A stretch of 64,000 nucleotides of DNA from Sinohyriopsis cumingii (lineage: Eukaryota; Mollusca; Bivalvia; Unionida; Unionidae), in NCBI GenBank assembly GCA_028554795.2, contig CM068824.1:163116130-163180129 (forward strand). The letters are read 5' to 3'. Within the stretch, counting starts at the first letter, position 1. Each line of letters begins with the position of its first letter. Made by a program: the position numbers and the translations under genes. Shown here piece after piece: positions 52,394 through 64,000 of the stretch. The notes below the pieces were generated by a model. It ran no database searches, had not been told where the DNA came from, and was given only the letters and a program-made list of their open reading frames with translations.

Positions 52394-52546
52394 GCAGTTT
52401 CTCTACAGATGACCGTCGAAAAAGCATCTCGGAGGAAAAGAAGGCAGAAAGTGGTGCAATGGATGTGGAACTAGCCAAAGCTTTTCGAGAATTTTTCAGG
52501 GATATCAAACCAGTTCAACAGGAGATCAAGGACATGAAATCAAAAG
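52394..52546 (+). CDS. Kinesin-3-like gene, exon 8 of window
   Basis: The exon lies between AACAG and GTATAT, and its phases (2 in, 1 out) match its neighbours. It encodes GSFSTDDRRKSISEEKKAES and VELAKAFREFFRDIKPVQQE. RRKSIS is a possible phosphorylation-type site (by motif only). The rest is helical. Confidence 0.8.
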
Positions 52547-52816
52547 GTATATGTAGAATGCTATTTTTGTCATGGAACAGAAGATAACAAGATTTAAGCA
52601 TCAATTTTTTTTGTGTTTTTTTGTGGAGAGTCATCATAGTTCGTGTGCTTCAACAGTCACAATAACTTTTGTACATGTACAGGTAGTAAGAGTATGGAAT
52701 ATTTTCAAGCAAACAAAAGCACTTCATGAGGAATACTCCTCATCAATTTTTTTGTATGTGCTTGCCAAGAGGCAGTGGGTATACAGAATTGATGTCTGTA
52801 AATCTATTACCTTATT
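52547..52816. other. Kinesin intron
   Basis: T-rich sequence with no recognised feature. Confidence 0.4.
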
Positions 52817-53160
52817 TGTTGGGGAGGCTCAGTTGGTAATGCATCAGACTTATAATCTATGGGTCATGGGTTTGATATCAGCCCAGATCAACTTCCTTGT
52901 TGTGTTCAAGGTAAAGGCACTTACATTCCCATTCCTCCACATGATATAGCCTTTAAGATGTTGTTATGTATATTTAATTGTACTGTGTGTTGGCTTTTTT
53001 CCATTACTATATGTTAAGTATTATTGAATTCTTTTGTGTGATTGACCTCTGTCCATAATTGACAGAATTTTGGGCCTATATAACTTTTGTTTTTTATAAA
53101 GAACATTTTACATAGCTAATTTTTGCCTATGATTAAAGATTATATTAAAATTATTATTAT
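52817..53160 (+). mobile_element. Second type of tRNA-derived SINE
   Basis: A tRNA-like head has box A GGCTCAGTTGGTAATGC, an anticodon-arm-like GACTTATAATCT and box B GGGTTTGATATC. A body with AGGTAAAGGCACTTACATTC follows, ending AAAATTATTATTATT. The (ATT)n end resembles the LINE tail at 11330, suggesting use of LINE machinery. Confidence 0.65.
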
Positions 53161-55819
53161 TTGTGGGTAAACATGTTTACATGGTTTTAAGTTCATGACA
53201 TTGGTTTTCCTCTCAGGAATAGCTGGTGTATCTGATACTTGTCATGTTCTTTACCAAAATTTTAGTAATAGACCAGATCTTGTTGACAACTTAGAATGTT
53301 CTAGGAATGAATTTTTGATCCTCATCCTGGTTCTTTAATTGTCTCTTGGATTTTATATTAGGGCAGTTTATGTGAGAATTACTAATGCCTATCTCAACAT
53401 CTGCAGTGAAATCATTCTTTATTGTGCTTCAGTTTTCATTTTAGAGGATTTTATTTATTTAGAGGATTTTATTTATTTAAATTATTCACTGGAATTACAA
53501 AGTGATTACTGATACCTTTTGGACTAAATCACTATTTTGGGATTATTATGAATTCATTTGAGACATTTTGGATTATATCTTTGTGATTCATCAAGACTTT
53601 TGGCACATCAATAATATTCCAGGTTATTGGTACATAAGCACATTCAAGATTGGAATTCACTCAGAACACCACTGGAATTCATTTGGAATATTTTATATTT
53701 TTGGTCTTTTGATAGAACTTTTATGACTATTTGGAATTTAATTTACAATACTGTAAGGTCTTTTTCAAAATTTCACTTTGTGTTGTAAGGAAATAAATTA
53801 CTTACTGAACTTGTTGGTTTTTGATCTTGTCTGTTACTTACCTAGTTTAACAATGTTAAAATGCTGTTAAAGCCAACAAAAACAGAAAAGCCAACAAAGA
53901 CAGAAGAAAGACCTTTTCTGTTTCAATAACTAGTTTTTACAGAGCCTTTACCAAACTTTGTAGATGACTCGCACATGGGGTCAGGAGGAAGCCTCTTGAT
54001 TTGAGAGTCAAGATGTTCAAGGTCTCTGTCTGAAAGAAATAAACAGATATTGTTTCTGCATCAAAACACTAGTTCTACATAGTGGACCAAACTTCATGGA
54101 TAAAAGCCCATTCATTTGGGGTCAAAGGTCATGGTCACTTTGTTCAAAAGATCAATTGGTTTCTGCACCATCACTAGTTCTGCAATTTTGTATTCTATGT
54201 CCTTCATATTTTTGCCCAGTGTACCCTGCTGGATATGCTTTTTTGTTAGAAAAAAATATTTAACTAACACCTACAGTTTTTCATTAGTGGATGTCCATCC
54301 AAGTCTTTGGTAATAAACACTGTAGGATGGCAATGAATATCCAAAAACAGACACAATGAAATCATTGAAGCTTTATGGTACTTGGCCACATTGGAATGTA
54401 AAATGTTTGATTTACATTTGTATAACATATTTTTGAGGTTAAAGTCATCCATGCAGTGATGAATGTGTAATTTTTATTTTGACTTTGAAATAATAACAAA
54501 GGAGACTAAATTTATGCAAATGCATGGTTTAAATTTTTTAAATGATTTTGTCAGTTTGGATAGAAACATTATTCAGAAAATGCTGGTTTTTATTATAATA
54601 AATGCTGTTAAATAAGAGTACATACAGAATGGGAAATTCCAAGGTGCAACTAATTTCAGACTTACCAGATATTAAAACTTGTCAATGATTTAATGAGTTA
54701 TTTGAACACATTATAAAATTGTTATTGCAATAATCTTACTATATTACAGTGCAGTCAGCAAAGCTAACACTGCTTAAGCAAACAAGATATTTATTGCACT
54801 ATTAGTGTATTGTGTACTATTAATTTCCTTTATCCCTCTAAAATGTTGTGTGCCAGCCTAATTTGGAGGGTGGGGGACACAGTGTCCCCTGCCCTAGGTA
54901 TCCTCTGTGCAACACTGCAGATATAACTAAACTTCGTGGATGATTTTGAGACTCACAAGGTCAAAGAACAAGGTCACTGTGGCAGGTTTTGCATCAGAGG
55001 GATCTTATACAAAGACAGCTTAGTTGGTTGCACATCTCTCCTGATTTGTATCAGGTTTTAGAAATCTAAGAATACGTTTCAATCTTAACATCAATTCTCG
55101 TTTGTTATCTTTAAATACTCAATTTGTCATCTCTAAACCAAAGATTTAAATAGAAAAGTTTGGCACTGTTTCTCATGAAGCATTAATAGTATTTGATAGA
55201 ATACATACAGAAGCTGTCTGACACTTAAAATGCATCATGTAGTATTGTGTATGATTGTCAGATATGACGTTTCAGAGCAGTTACCAATGTGAAATCTTCG
55301 TAACTTTATCAGAGATAATAAATGAGAAATGAATCAATTGAATCACAGTCTTGGTTTTTTTTTAAAACTTGAGGAATAAAAAAGAGAGATGTCCATTTTA
55401 ATTGGACAACCTGCTTTGTTGTCTGTTTCATGATCCCTCTAATTTATAACCAGACACTATCCATGAAAAAGAGATAGGGGAGGGAGTGAGACTGGTGGCC
55501 ATGATTCGTATGGGTGAAAGAAACTAAACCTTCAAAATGTCTACATTTATTGTTTTGTCCTTCCTTAATTTATGTAATATTATTTTAGCCAGGTTTTAAC
55601 TGTTTTGTCTTTACCATATCTCTGGATTTTAACGATATCTCTTTAAATTTTAATGGACATTTTCTTTCAGGTGCCTCAGAGATATATTAGGTTTTGAAAT
55701 GTAGATATGCATTAAATGAAATTGCTGCAATATGATTTTCTGAACTTTACACAAATTAGCATGGAAACTTTACAATTTAAAGAAATTTCAAGTTTAAAAT
55801 CATCATTATTCTTTTGCAG
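53161..55819. other. Kinesin intron
   Basis: AT-rich. There are diverged dispersed repeats near 53930-54180 (CAAACTTCATGGAT, GGTCAAAGGTCATGG) and 54920-54990. A short direct duplication, TTAGAGGATTTTATTTATT, lies near 53442-53475. No gene. Confidence 0.5.
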
Positions 55820-55983
55820 TTTCTGCGCTTGGGCAGTCTGGTGAGCAAAATGGCAACCTAAAGTCTACCTTGAAGTCCCAGGAGAAAAGTCTGAATATGG
55901 TGGATGAAAAACTCACAGACTGTGTCAACGCTCTTAAGAAGGGTGTGGCTGTTTCACTGAAGAAACAGAAGGAAAAGAAATGA
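55820..55983 (+). CDS. Kinesin-3-like gene, last exon
   Basis: The exon begins after TTTTGCAG. TT completes a Val codon. It encodes VSALGQSGEQNGNLKSTLKS, then a helical KSLNMVDEKLTDCVNALKKG and a Lys-rich end (SLKKQKEKK), with TGA at 55981-55983. No PH domain is present at the C-terminus. Confidence 0.85.
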
Positions 55984-56120
55984 TATTGATCCATACCAGC
56001 TTAAAATGTGTTTTCAGAAGGCTACAGGACTTGCAGGGATACTTACTTTGGATTTCTGCATTACATCAAGAATATGACTAACTTATTAAATAATAAATCA
56101 TATTTTTGTTTTTCTTTCAT
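55984..56120 (+). other. Kinesin 3' UTR with poly(A) signal
   Basis: AATAAA lies at 56092-56097, about 110 bases after the stop, followed by a T-rich stretch (TTTTTGTTTTTCTTTC). This is a plausible cleavage and polyadenylation site. Confidence 0.6.
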
Positions 56121-56439
56121 ATTGTAAACTTTAAGGGCATACTCATTTAAAACTTCTTTTTGTTAATGGGCATCACAATTGTAAGGACTTACTTACTTCT
56201 TAATGTGATTTTCAAATTGACATGCTTCATGAAAGTATGGTCCTCATTATGACATTTAAAGAGCCATATTTTTTTATGGTGTTAATTAGCCATGTATACT
56301 GAGTGATTGGGTGAGCATGCAACAAACATCTGTACAAATGGATGCTTTTCCTATAGACTATGTTGAGAGAGGGAAAGTATCATTTTATACCAGACTTTGC
56401 ATTCTATTGGTAAGACTGCCTTGTGTAACATTTTATCTT

Positions 56440-56442
<3 letters not shown>

Positions 56443-56534
<92 letters not shown>
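56443..56534. repeat. (TA)n then (CA)n microsatellite
   Basis: About 37 TA dinucleotides followed by ACACACACACACACA. Confidence 0.95.
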
Positions 56535-56668
56535 AATTGACAAGGTTGTCTAAATTCACCTCTTTAGCTTGTATGAAACCCGGTGATACACTGTTGTAAC
56601 ATTTACAGTTCAGTATTATGTATAAATGAAATGTATCTCTAGTTATTCAAGTGAGCAAGCTGTTACAT

Positions 56669-56670
<2 letters not shown>

Positions 56671-56706
<36 letters not shown>
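56671..56706. repeat. (AAT)n microsatellite
   Basis: About twelve AAT units immediately before the left end of the pogo-like element. Confidence 0.95.
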
Positions 56707-56707
<1 letters not shown>

Positions 56708-56708
56708 T

Positions 56709-58884
56709 AGTGTGACCCAGCTATAACACTGTAGTTGGGGTCCATAGAACCTGACCATGTTATAGACCAAACTGTGTTATAACCAACCAAGTCAGTTAGC
56801 TGAAAAAAATGATGCATTTACCTAAAATATTTGCAGAATGAGAGTGGATGTGTAATAAAGTGGGAGGAAAAATATGTGCTTTTGATTAAATGAAGACAAA
56901 CTAGTCTGAAAAACACTTGTACATTGACAACTTACATTTGTGTAGTACAGTCCATAATCTGTTAAGTACTGTACTTATATATAATAAATCCATGAATATG
57001 AGTATTGATCACATGTTATAAGCTTCATGTATGATTCACATCCTGTTTGAAAGCACAAATAACCAAATAACATGTATTTATTTTTAAAAAATGGTAGTCA
57101 TCGTTTTGATCTATATCCGATTCTCACTTAAAAATTCACTACAATTGTCGCATATAGTACATGGCTATAGTTGTTTACATGCTACATGTACATGCACTTA
57201 AATTTGCCTAGATTTTGGTCAGTTGGAGACAGCAGCATCTTACCATCAATAGGGAAATGAAAACTGGAACAAATTAAAAAGTTTAACAAACGTCTTTGCA
57301 AGATACCCCATATTCAATTAACTTGATGGCCATGTATCTGTTGTTTGAAAAGATAGGAAATTTATTTGCATTTTATGCCATCAATGGTAGTGACCATAAG
57401 CATAATATATTCTCTGCAAAAACAAAACTTTCATGGCACAATAAACATGTTCCAGTCACTTTGGAAAATGCAACAATCAGTCAGATTCCATTGTTTTTAT
57501 TTAAGTTTGGTGCTGACTTTCTTTGATGAAAGGTTATTTATTTTTATTGAAGATTGTAGTTGGCTTCATTTGATGAAGGGTGCATGTGTTATTGAAGTTA
57601 CCACTAAAGGACACCTTTGGAGGACCAAGCAGATGTCTATTTATTATTGCGGCAGCATCATCAAATAATTGTAGAACATTGATTGAGACTGAATTTTTTA
57701 AATTTTGCTTAGTATTTATACAGAATGATCAGTGCTTCAAAGGTGATCAACTGAAGTTTCAGCAAAGTTATTTTTTTACTGGCTACATATTAAAAACAAA
57801 GGAATTAGCCATCATTTGGTTGATTGTAGCAGTTACTTTTCCTGCCTTCAAAAGTTGGTCAATTGTAGCTAGTCCTGGTAGCATAAGGAGATCAACAAGT
57901 ACATCTTGTTCTTTTTGGTTGTTTTTCTTATTTATTTATTTTTTTGGTCACATTTCTGGTGGTGGAGTGATGCTGTCTTCCATCAGAAATTTTATTTAAA
58001 AAAAGGTCCAACAAACAATAAATACACAGGTGTTCTGTTCTGACATGGATTACTACAGAAATAATGAGTGTTCTGAAGGGTTTAATTCTATGAGTGAAAA
58101 GAAGAGGAATTTTACTTACCATCCACATACAGAAGTCAGTCAAAATATAGTAATTACTAGTGATAATCTGAGACTGTTTTGTCCAAAAGAGCTATTATGA
58201 GATAGTGCCTCATTCAGTTGATTTCTGCTACCTGAAATGTAGAAGAAAAAAAATGCAGAGATCTCACAGCATACCGTACTCAGGCCAGATGTCAGAATAA
58301 GTGGATTATGATATAGCAATGCACTGTTAACATTGTTTGTCAATATCAACAAAGAATTTGTTTATCTAACAATAGATAAATTCCAATGCATTTTATATCA
58401 ATTTTATGGCTTCCTTTCATGATACCTATGAATTTCTACACTCCAAACCCAATGTTGCATATACAAGTTTGAACAGTCAATGATTTGGGTTAAATAGATC
58501 ACCAGATGGTGTAATTTGTCGCCAAGTAAGGAATATAAATCTCAATTTGCAACGTTTGCAAAACCCAGTGTGATCCTGAATAAACTTTTTAGATGTCATT
58601 TTTCATCTTTTTAAGGAGAAAAAAACTTTTTACAAAGTATGAGAAAAATATGTTTGTGAAATTGCAGGAGCCATGCCACGATCATCTTATGTTAGAATTT
58701 ATACACGATCTCTTCCACAAAAATTATAACAAACTTTTTACATTTTAGTTTTTGTTCTTTTTAAGAAAAGAAAAAAATTTTGTGTATGAAAAAAGTACAC
58801 ATCTATGAAATTTTGGGAGCCACACTGCAACCGTGTTATATCCAAATTTGTGTTATAACAGCGTGCTATAACAGGGTCACACTG
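56709..58884. mobile_element. Candidate pogo/Tigger-like non-autonomous element (2.2 kb)
   Basis: The ends are imperfect inverted repeats: GTGTGACCCAGCTATAACAC at the left and, in reverse complement, CAGTGTGACCCTGTTATAGC at the right, both followed by further GTTATAAC-rich text. TA flanks both sides (TATAG... and ...CACTGTA), the pogo/mariner target. No transposase is recognised inside, and its short ORFs look random. The left terminus seems to have lost its first two bases. Confidence 0.6.
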
Positions 58885-59534
58885 TATATTACTGCTAGTG
58901 CTACTCCTCATAATAATAATCAAGTCTTTAATTTCAGAGAGTGACCCAATTAGTTTAAAACTTTAATCCTCCATAAGGCTCTCAATTATATACAAATATT
59001 TTGAAATAAATATACAAAGATGCATCATAATAAAGTTATTTACAGTTTCAAAGAAAGAGAATTTGAAAGAGATGGTAAAGAAAAGATAACAGTATGATAT
59101 TGTGGTGAGCACAGAAAAGAGAGGAAACTAAGGAATAAAATAATGTACCTATTAATCCTAGTGATGTCTCATGTAGTCATTTTCATATCCTTGATAAAAT
59201 ATTCACTGAACCCTTCATACTGTCAGGTACCCCTCGAGATGATGCATAGGTCACATGATTGGTCAGTATGCAAGTCCAAAGTGATGGTCTGTTCATGGTT
59301 TTAGCTACTAACAAAGTTTTTGCAGTTTTTCCATTAGTTCTGGGTGTCCCTGTGCATTTCCTATAATCGACAGTTGGATTTAGAATGATGTGCTGCATGT
59401 ACATTTAAAAACCTGACTCCCATTGCACATGGATTTTTTTATTAAACTGGCAAACCACTGCAGGGTTACATGTGAACAAATGATTTTTTTCTTGTAGGAA
59501 ACACTGCAACTATATCTAGCGTCACTGAGATCAA
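58885..59534. other. Intergenic, no gene recognised
   Basis: AT-rich sequence downstream of the kinesin gene. Confidence 0.5.
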
Positions 59535-59845
59535 GCACATTATTGGACATGCTTCATGACCCAGAAGTTGGGCATGTTATTGGACATGCTTCATGACCCA
59601 CAAGTTGGGCATGTTATTGGACATGCTTCATGACCCACAAGGTGGGCATGTTATTGGACATGCTTCATGACCCACAAGGTGGGCATGTTATTGGACATGC
59701 TTCATGACCCACAAGTTGGGCATGTTATTGGACATGCTTCATGACCCAGAAGTTGGGCATGTTATTGGACATGCTTCATGACCCAGAAGTTGGGCATATT
59801 ATTGGAAATGCTTCATGACCCACAAGTTGGGCATGTTATTGGAGC
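59535..59845. repeat. 37-bp minisatellite, about 8 copies
   Basis: The unit contains GCTTCATGACCCACAAGTTG and GGCATGTTATTGGACAT, with 37-bp spacing. Confidence 0.93.
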
Positions 59846-59954
59846 TCATCTTTGCAACTGTATCTAGTGTCTGTAAGGTTCATGAACTCAAAAGTTGGCA
59901 TGTTACTGGACTTATTCCCTGCAACTATGTTTAGTGTTGGTATGGTTCAGTACC

Positions 59955-60375
59955 CTGAAATGGGTATGTATATGGTTCATAACCCCAAATTTAGGTATGT
60001 ATATGGTTCATGATCCCAAATGTAGGTATGCATATGGTTCATGACCCCAAATTTAGGTATGTATATGGTTCATGACCCCAAATTTAGGTATGTATATGGT
60101 TCATGACCCCAAATTTAGGTATGTATATGGTTCATGACCCCAAATTTAGGTATGTATATGGTTCATGACCCCAAATGTAGGTATGTATATGGTTCATGAC
60201 CCCAAATTTAGGTATGTATATGGTTCATGACCCCAAATTTAGGTATGTATATGGTTCATGACCCCAAATTTAGGTATGTATATGGTTCATGACCCCAAAC
60301 TTAGGTATGTATAAGGTTCATGACCCCAAATTTAGGTATGTATATGGTTCATGACCCCAAATGTTGGTATGTGTA
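59955..60375. repeat. 31-bp minisatellite, about 13 copies
   Basis: The unit contains TATGGTTCATGACCCCAAAT and TTAGGTATGTA, with 31-bp spacing. It shares TTCATGACCC with the adjacent 37-bp array, so the two may have a common origin. Confidence 0.93.
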
Positions 60376-62328
60376 TGGTACTTGACCCTAAAGTTGAGCA
60401 TTGTTATTGGAGCTCATGTAAAAGGGTTCAAGAGTAATCATTTAAATTAGCAGGGCTAAATTTGCCATCTTTGTTTCAAGTAAAATCACTAGTCATGAGA
60501 CACTAGCATGGTTGCTTTTGGGCCAGATAAATAATCAGTGTGCTGCAAATGAACAGTCTTGCCAGCTACAAGCTGATCTCCTAGAAATGGCAACATGTGC
60601 TGGCTATAATTAGATTAACTTTCTCTGCTTTCATATGTAAAATGCATACATTTATTACATCCACATCTATTCATAGTTGAAATACATTTGGCAAATAATG
60701 GCAAGCTGTGTGGGAATATTTGTGTAAAACCCATCGATTTTGACACCCATCACAGCAAGAACTGTAACCCTTCCCAGCACATGGCTACATAAAAGATGTT
60801 AGTGAAAACAATACTACATCTATTGGGTTCAAAAACACAACAATTACATTTTATGAAATGGCAGACGTTTATACCAAGGAATCAGATTAGATAGCCTTAA
60901 TGTAACTCATTTTACTAAACTCGTTACTACATTAGAGTACATTTTTCATTTTTATTTATGTGTAATATATTTTTGAGGCTAGACTCGACAAACATGACTG
61001 AGAAATACTGGGATATTATCAAAGTCAGGCTGTTGGCTTTGGATGGGATTCTAATCTAGAGACACTTAGTATACAAATAAAAACTTTTCATATTGAGTAC
61101 AGGCAAATAAGAGTATAGGTTTAACCATTTTCCAGAATTTGGAAGAAATAAACCCAATTCATTTAATTTTCTTTGTCAATATCCTTATGAATTTTGTCAT
61201 AATGAAGATCAGAGTGTTGTTTGATCATGTTTCTCAGTTTAACAACATAATCATACATATTTACTGAGAACCAACTCTGTGCCAGTTCCTTCTCTTTCAA
61301 GTTCCACATTTTAACTATTGCATTCTGCTTCAAGAACTGTGTGATATTGCTCAAAATTCTTTCTTTCTATTTTTTTTCCACAATGTCAACATTAACCAAA
61401 AATATCTTATCATAACTTGATTTCAAAATGGCAATTTACTCATTTGTGATTTCAGATCAATATACAGAAACACTAACACTCTATTGGTTTTATGAGCAAC
61501 ACATAATTTCAAATTGTGTACGACACTAAGGTTACCGTATTTGAACTTATAAAAAAGAGAACACTCCATAGATCTGAATACAGAATTAAGGATACTCTAG
61601 AATATAGTATTTTAGGATACTTTAGAATTTGGTATTTTAGGATAAAATATTAGATGCTTTTTGCCCAGACTATTGTCTTTTGAATCGGATCAGTTGTACA
61701 TATTGCCCAAAACATCCAAGATTCTGTTTCTTCCACAGGACCTCACCATAATGCACCAATTGAATTAGATTCACCTTAAGTGTTTCCATTATCAAGCAGG
61801 CTATCAAAAAACAAACTTATTGCAATGAATTTCTGATATTTTATGCTGCACTTGGAGACAGTCCATAAACTTACAATATCGGACATATCTCCAATGATTG
61901 CTCTGCTTTTATGATCAAAACCTGATCTATCCATTTTGTTAATTTGCACATTTTTTTCAGCTTAAACAATACTTACTTTCCAAATATGTTATGGTGGAAT
62001 GTACATCAAACAAGAAGTACGGAGGATTGAACAACAAGCACTTCGAGCTCTCTCCTCATTGACAATATTTATTGTTATAATCTGGCTGATGTGAATAATG
62101 AAGGCATAATATTGCAAACATTGAAACATGCTAATTAGGTATTAAAGTAACAAACTCAAAATACATTATTGTAATAATGTCAAACAGTAACTAATTAGTG
62201 TTTACTTATGGAGAGGAGGAGGGTAGATAAAGGACTTTTAACTTCAGCTCATGTGGTAGATGTTTTATACTAGAGATATAACAGCTTAATGTGAAGACAT
62301 CATTAATGATCTTTTATATGCAATTATG
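60376..62328. other. Intergenic, no gene recognised
   Basis: About 1.95 kb of AT-rich DNA. Short ORFs (for example a 63-aa one on the minus strand at 61163-61354) show no family features. Confidence 0.5.
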
Positions 62329-62742
62329 TGCTTAATGGATCACCTTAAACATCTCATTGACATCATTTATCTGTGCATAATGGATCACCTTAAACATCTT
62401 ATTGACATCATTTACCTGTGCTTAATGGATCACGTTAAACATTTCATTGACATCATTTACCTGTGCTTGATGGATCACCTTAAACATCTCATTGACATCA
62501 TTTATCTGTGCATAATGGATCACCTTAAACATCTCATTGACATCATTTACCTGTGCTTAATGGATCACCTTAAACATCTCATTGACATCATTTACCTGTG
62601 CTTAATGGATCACCTTAAACATCTCATTGACATCATTTACCTGTGCTTAATGGATCACCTTAAACATCTCATTGACATCATTTACCTGTGCTTAATGGAT
62701 CACCTTAAACATCTCATTGACATCATTTACCTGTGCTTGTTC
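62329..62742. repeat. 45-bp minisatellite, about 9 copies
   Basis: The unit contains CTTAATGGATCACCTTAAAC and ATCTCATTGACATCATTTAC. Its length is a multiple of three, so a repetitive 15-aa open frame runs through it. There is no other sign of a gene. Confidence 0.93.
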
Positions 62743-63324
62743 ATAATGGATAAAGATATGGTGCTATCAATATGCTATATCTGCAGTTGGCACATTTCTA
62801 GTTTTGTTAGATCAAATTGTTCGCAACATCCATTGCTTGCATGTTTCAGGATATAAGTATTTAACCTCAGATATAATTTACCCAGGAATGTAGTCACATC
62901 ATATGTTACTGTTGTACTAAGATGCTTTAATTGCTTTCACCAGTTTGTAGACTCTCCTTAAATTTACCTTATACACCTTGGTTTTGCTTCTGGCATTGTT
63001 TCTAACCAAAGAGAGCAAGCCCATAATTTCTTAGATCTTATGAATTTACATGTATATAAAAACAGAGTTATCTTTATAATGCATGATCTTAAGCAGTCAA
63101 ATGCAGATAATGATTTGGCTTAAATCTACTAGCATCGCATGCACCAGCTGTCTTTCTACAGTCACTCTTGTAGATATTTTGATAGGACAAACAGTATTAA
63201 GAATAATGAATAAAAATGTTTGTTAGTTTCCATGCTTCTTTTTAGGCAGTAAATATGATGGACACTTTCAGGATGGCTAGCATCCACCATGCAAGCTGCT
63301 GCCATCAGTACTGATATCTTTCAT
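62743..63324. other. Intergenic, no gene recognised
   Basis: AT-rich DNA without recognisable features. Confidence 0.5.
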
Positions 63325-63710
63325 TATATAGGCCAGTACATAACTGATATCTTACACTACAGAGGACAGTACATAACTGATATCTTACACTACAGAGGGC
63401 AGTACATAAATGATATCTTACACTACTGAGGGCAGTACATAACTGATATCTTACACTACAGAGGGCAGTACATTCTTATCTTACGCTACAGAGGGCAGTA
63501 CATAAATGATATCTTAGATTACATAGGGCAGTACATAACTGATATCTTACAATATATAGGGCAGTACATAACTGATATCTTACATTATATATAGGGCAGT
63601 ACATAACTGATATTTTACATTATATATAGGGCAGTACATAACTGATATATTACATTATATAGGGCAGTACATAACTGATATCTTACACTACAGAGGGAAG
63701 TACATAAATG
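63325..63710. repeat. ~36-bp minisatellite, about 11 copies
   Basis: The unit contains CAGTACATAACTGATATCTT and ACACTACAGAGGG. Some copies have TATATAGGG in place of ACTACAGAGGG. Confidence 0.9.
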
Positions 63711-64000
63711 GCATTCACTAGTACTATTTCAGACAAGGTACTTCTGGCTACAACATTCAAAACAGCTGGTTGTAGCAACGACTCTATCTTCCTCAAATAT
63801 TATTAGAAACCTATCTGATAGGACTAGTTTTTCAGTGTAAACCCATTTGTATCAACTCCAACCCATTGTTATTAAATTTAGTATGAGCATTCATCATGTT
63901 CAGTTGCATTTGCATAAAAATATGTTTAAAATTTATTATGCAGAGTGATTTGTCTTTCTTATCCTAGTATACTTCTGTCACAGGATACATCTAAATATTT
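63711..64000. other. Window end, nothing recognised
   Basis: AT-rich sequence, no feature. Confidence 0.5.

Noticed and set aside
56311..56553. ORFs across the (TA)n/(CA)n microsatellite giving (IY)n peptides
   Set aside because: Simple-repeat translation with no coding support.
62326..62856. 176-codon plus-strand ORF with repeated DHLKHLIDIIYLC
   Set aside because: Product of the 45-bp tandem array. No other coding evidence.

Overview
The window is animal genomic DNA, most likely from a mollusc and possibly a bivalve. I infer this from the exon/intron structure, AT-rich CpG-poor introns, molluscan-style diverged intron repeats, tRNA-derived SINEs and many minisatellites. I cannot name the species.

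A single host gene on the + strand runs through most of the window. Ten short exons (2039..55983) plus one candidate 30-nt microexon encode the C-terminal half of a kinesin-3 family protein. It resembles KIF28/KIF1 after the motor and FHA domains, and the motor lies upstream of the window. Splice sites and phases agree from exon to exon, and the stop codon and a poly(A) signal are present.

The third intron seen here (13844..30886) carries a full-length Polinton/Maverick (adintovirus-like) element of about 15.3 kb, 15199..30521. It has 240-bp terminal inverted repeats (TIRs) and a TAATG/TTAATG target duplication. It encodes the adenovirus-like core set: packaging ATPase, retroviral-type integrase, family B DNA polymerase, adenain-like protease, double-jelly-roll major capsid protein and penton-like minor capsid protein. 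It also encodes a parvovirus-type phospholipase A2 domain behind a zinc ribbon, a trimeric coiled-coil fibre-like protein, basic and hydrophobic minor virion proteins, a stand-alone HNH endonuclease and several unknown ORFs. Left-half genes concern packaging, integration and replication. The right half is a one-directional block of virion genes, several of which share an upstream AT-rich motif.

The most unusual gene is the 987-aa replicase. It has a PolB palm without a recognisable exonuclease, an SF1 (Pif1/RecD-like) helicase and a C-terminal HNH domain in one chain. Several genes (zinc ribbon/PLA2, a 0.9-kb gene, major capsid protein, fibre) are split by one-base shifts. Most of these shifts are -1 and fall at homopolymers or X_XXY_YYZ heptamers. 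They may be homopolymer sequence errors, decay, or in some cases programmed frameshifting.

Other mobile DNA in the introns: two separate 1.2-kb TTAA-flanked piggyBac derivatives that keep only the transposase N-terminus, a decayed non-LTR retrotransposon ending in (ATT)n with a second copy of its 3' tail elsewhere, two SINE families, a 2.2-kb pogo/Tigger-like non-autonomous candidate, and more than a dozen minisatellite or microsatellite arrays. One of these has a 400-bp higher-order repeat, and another grew inside a dispersed repeat.
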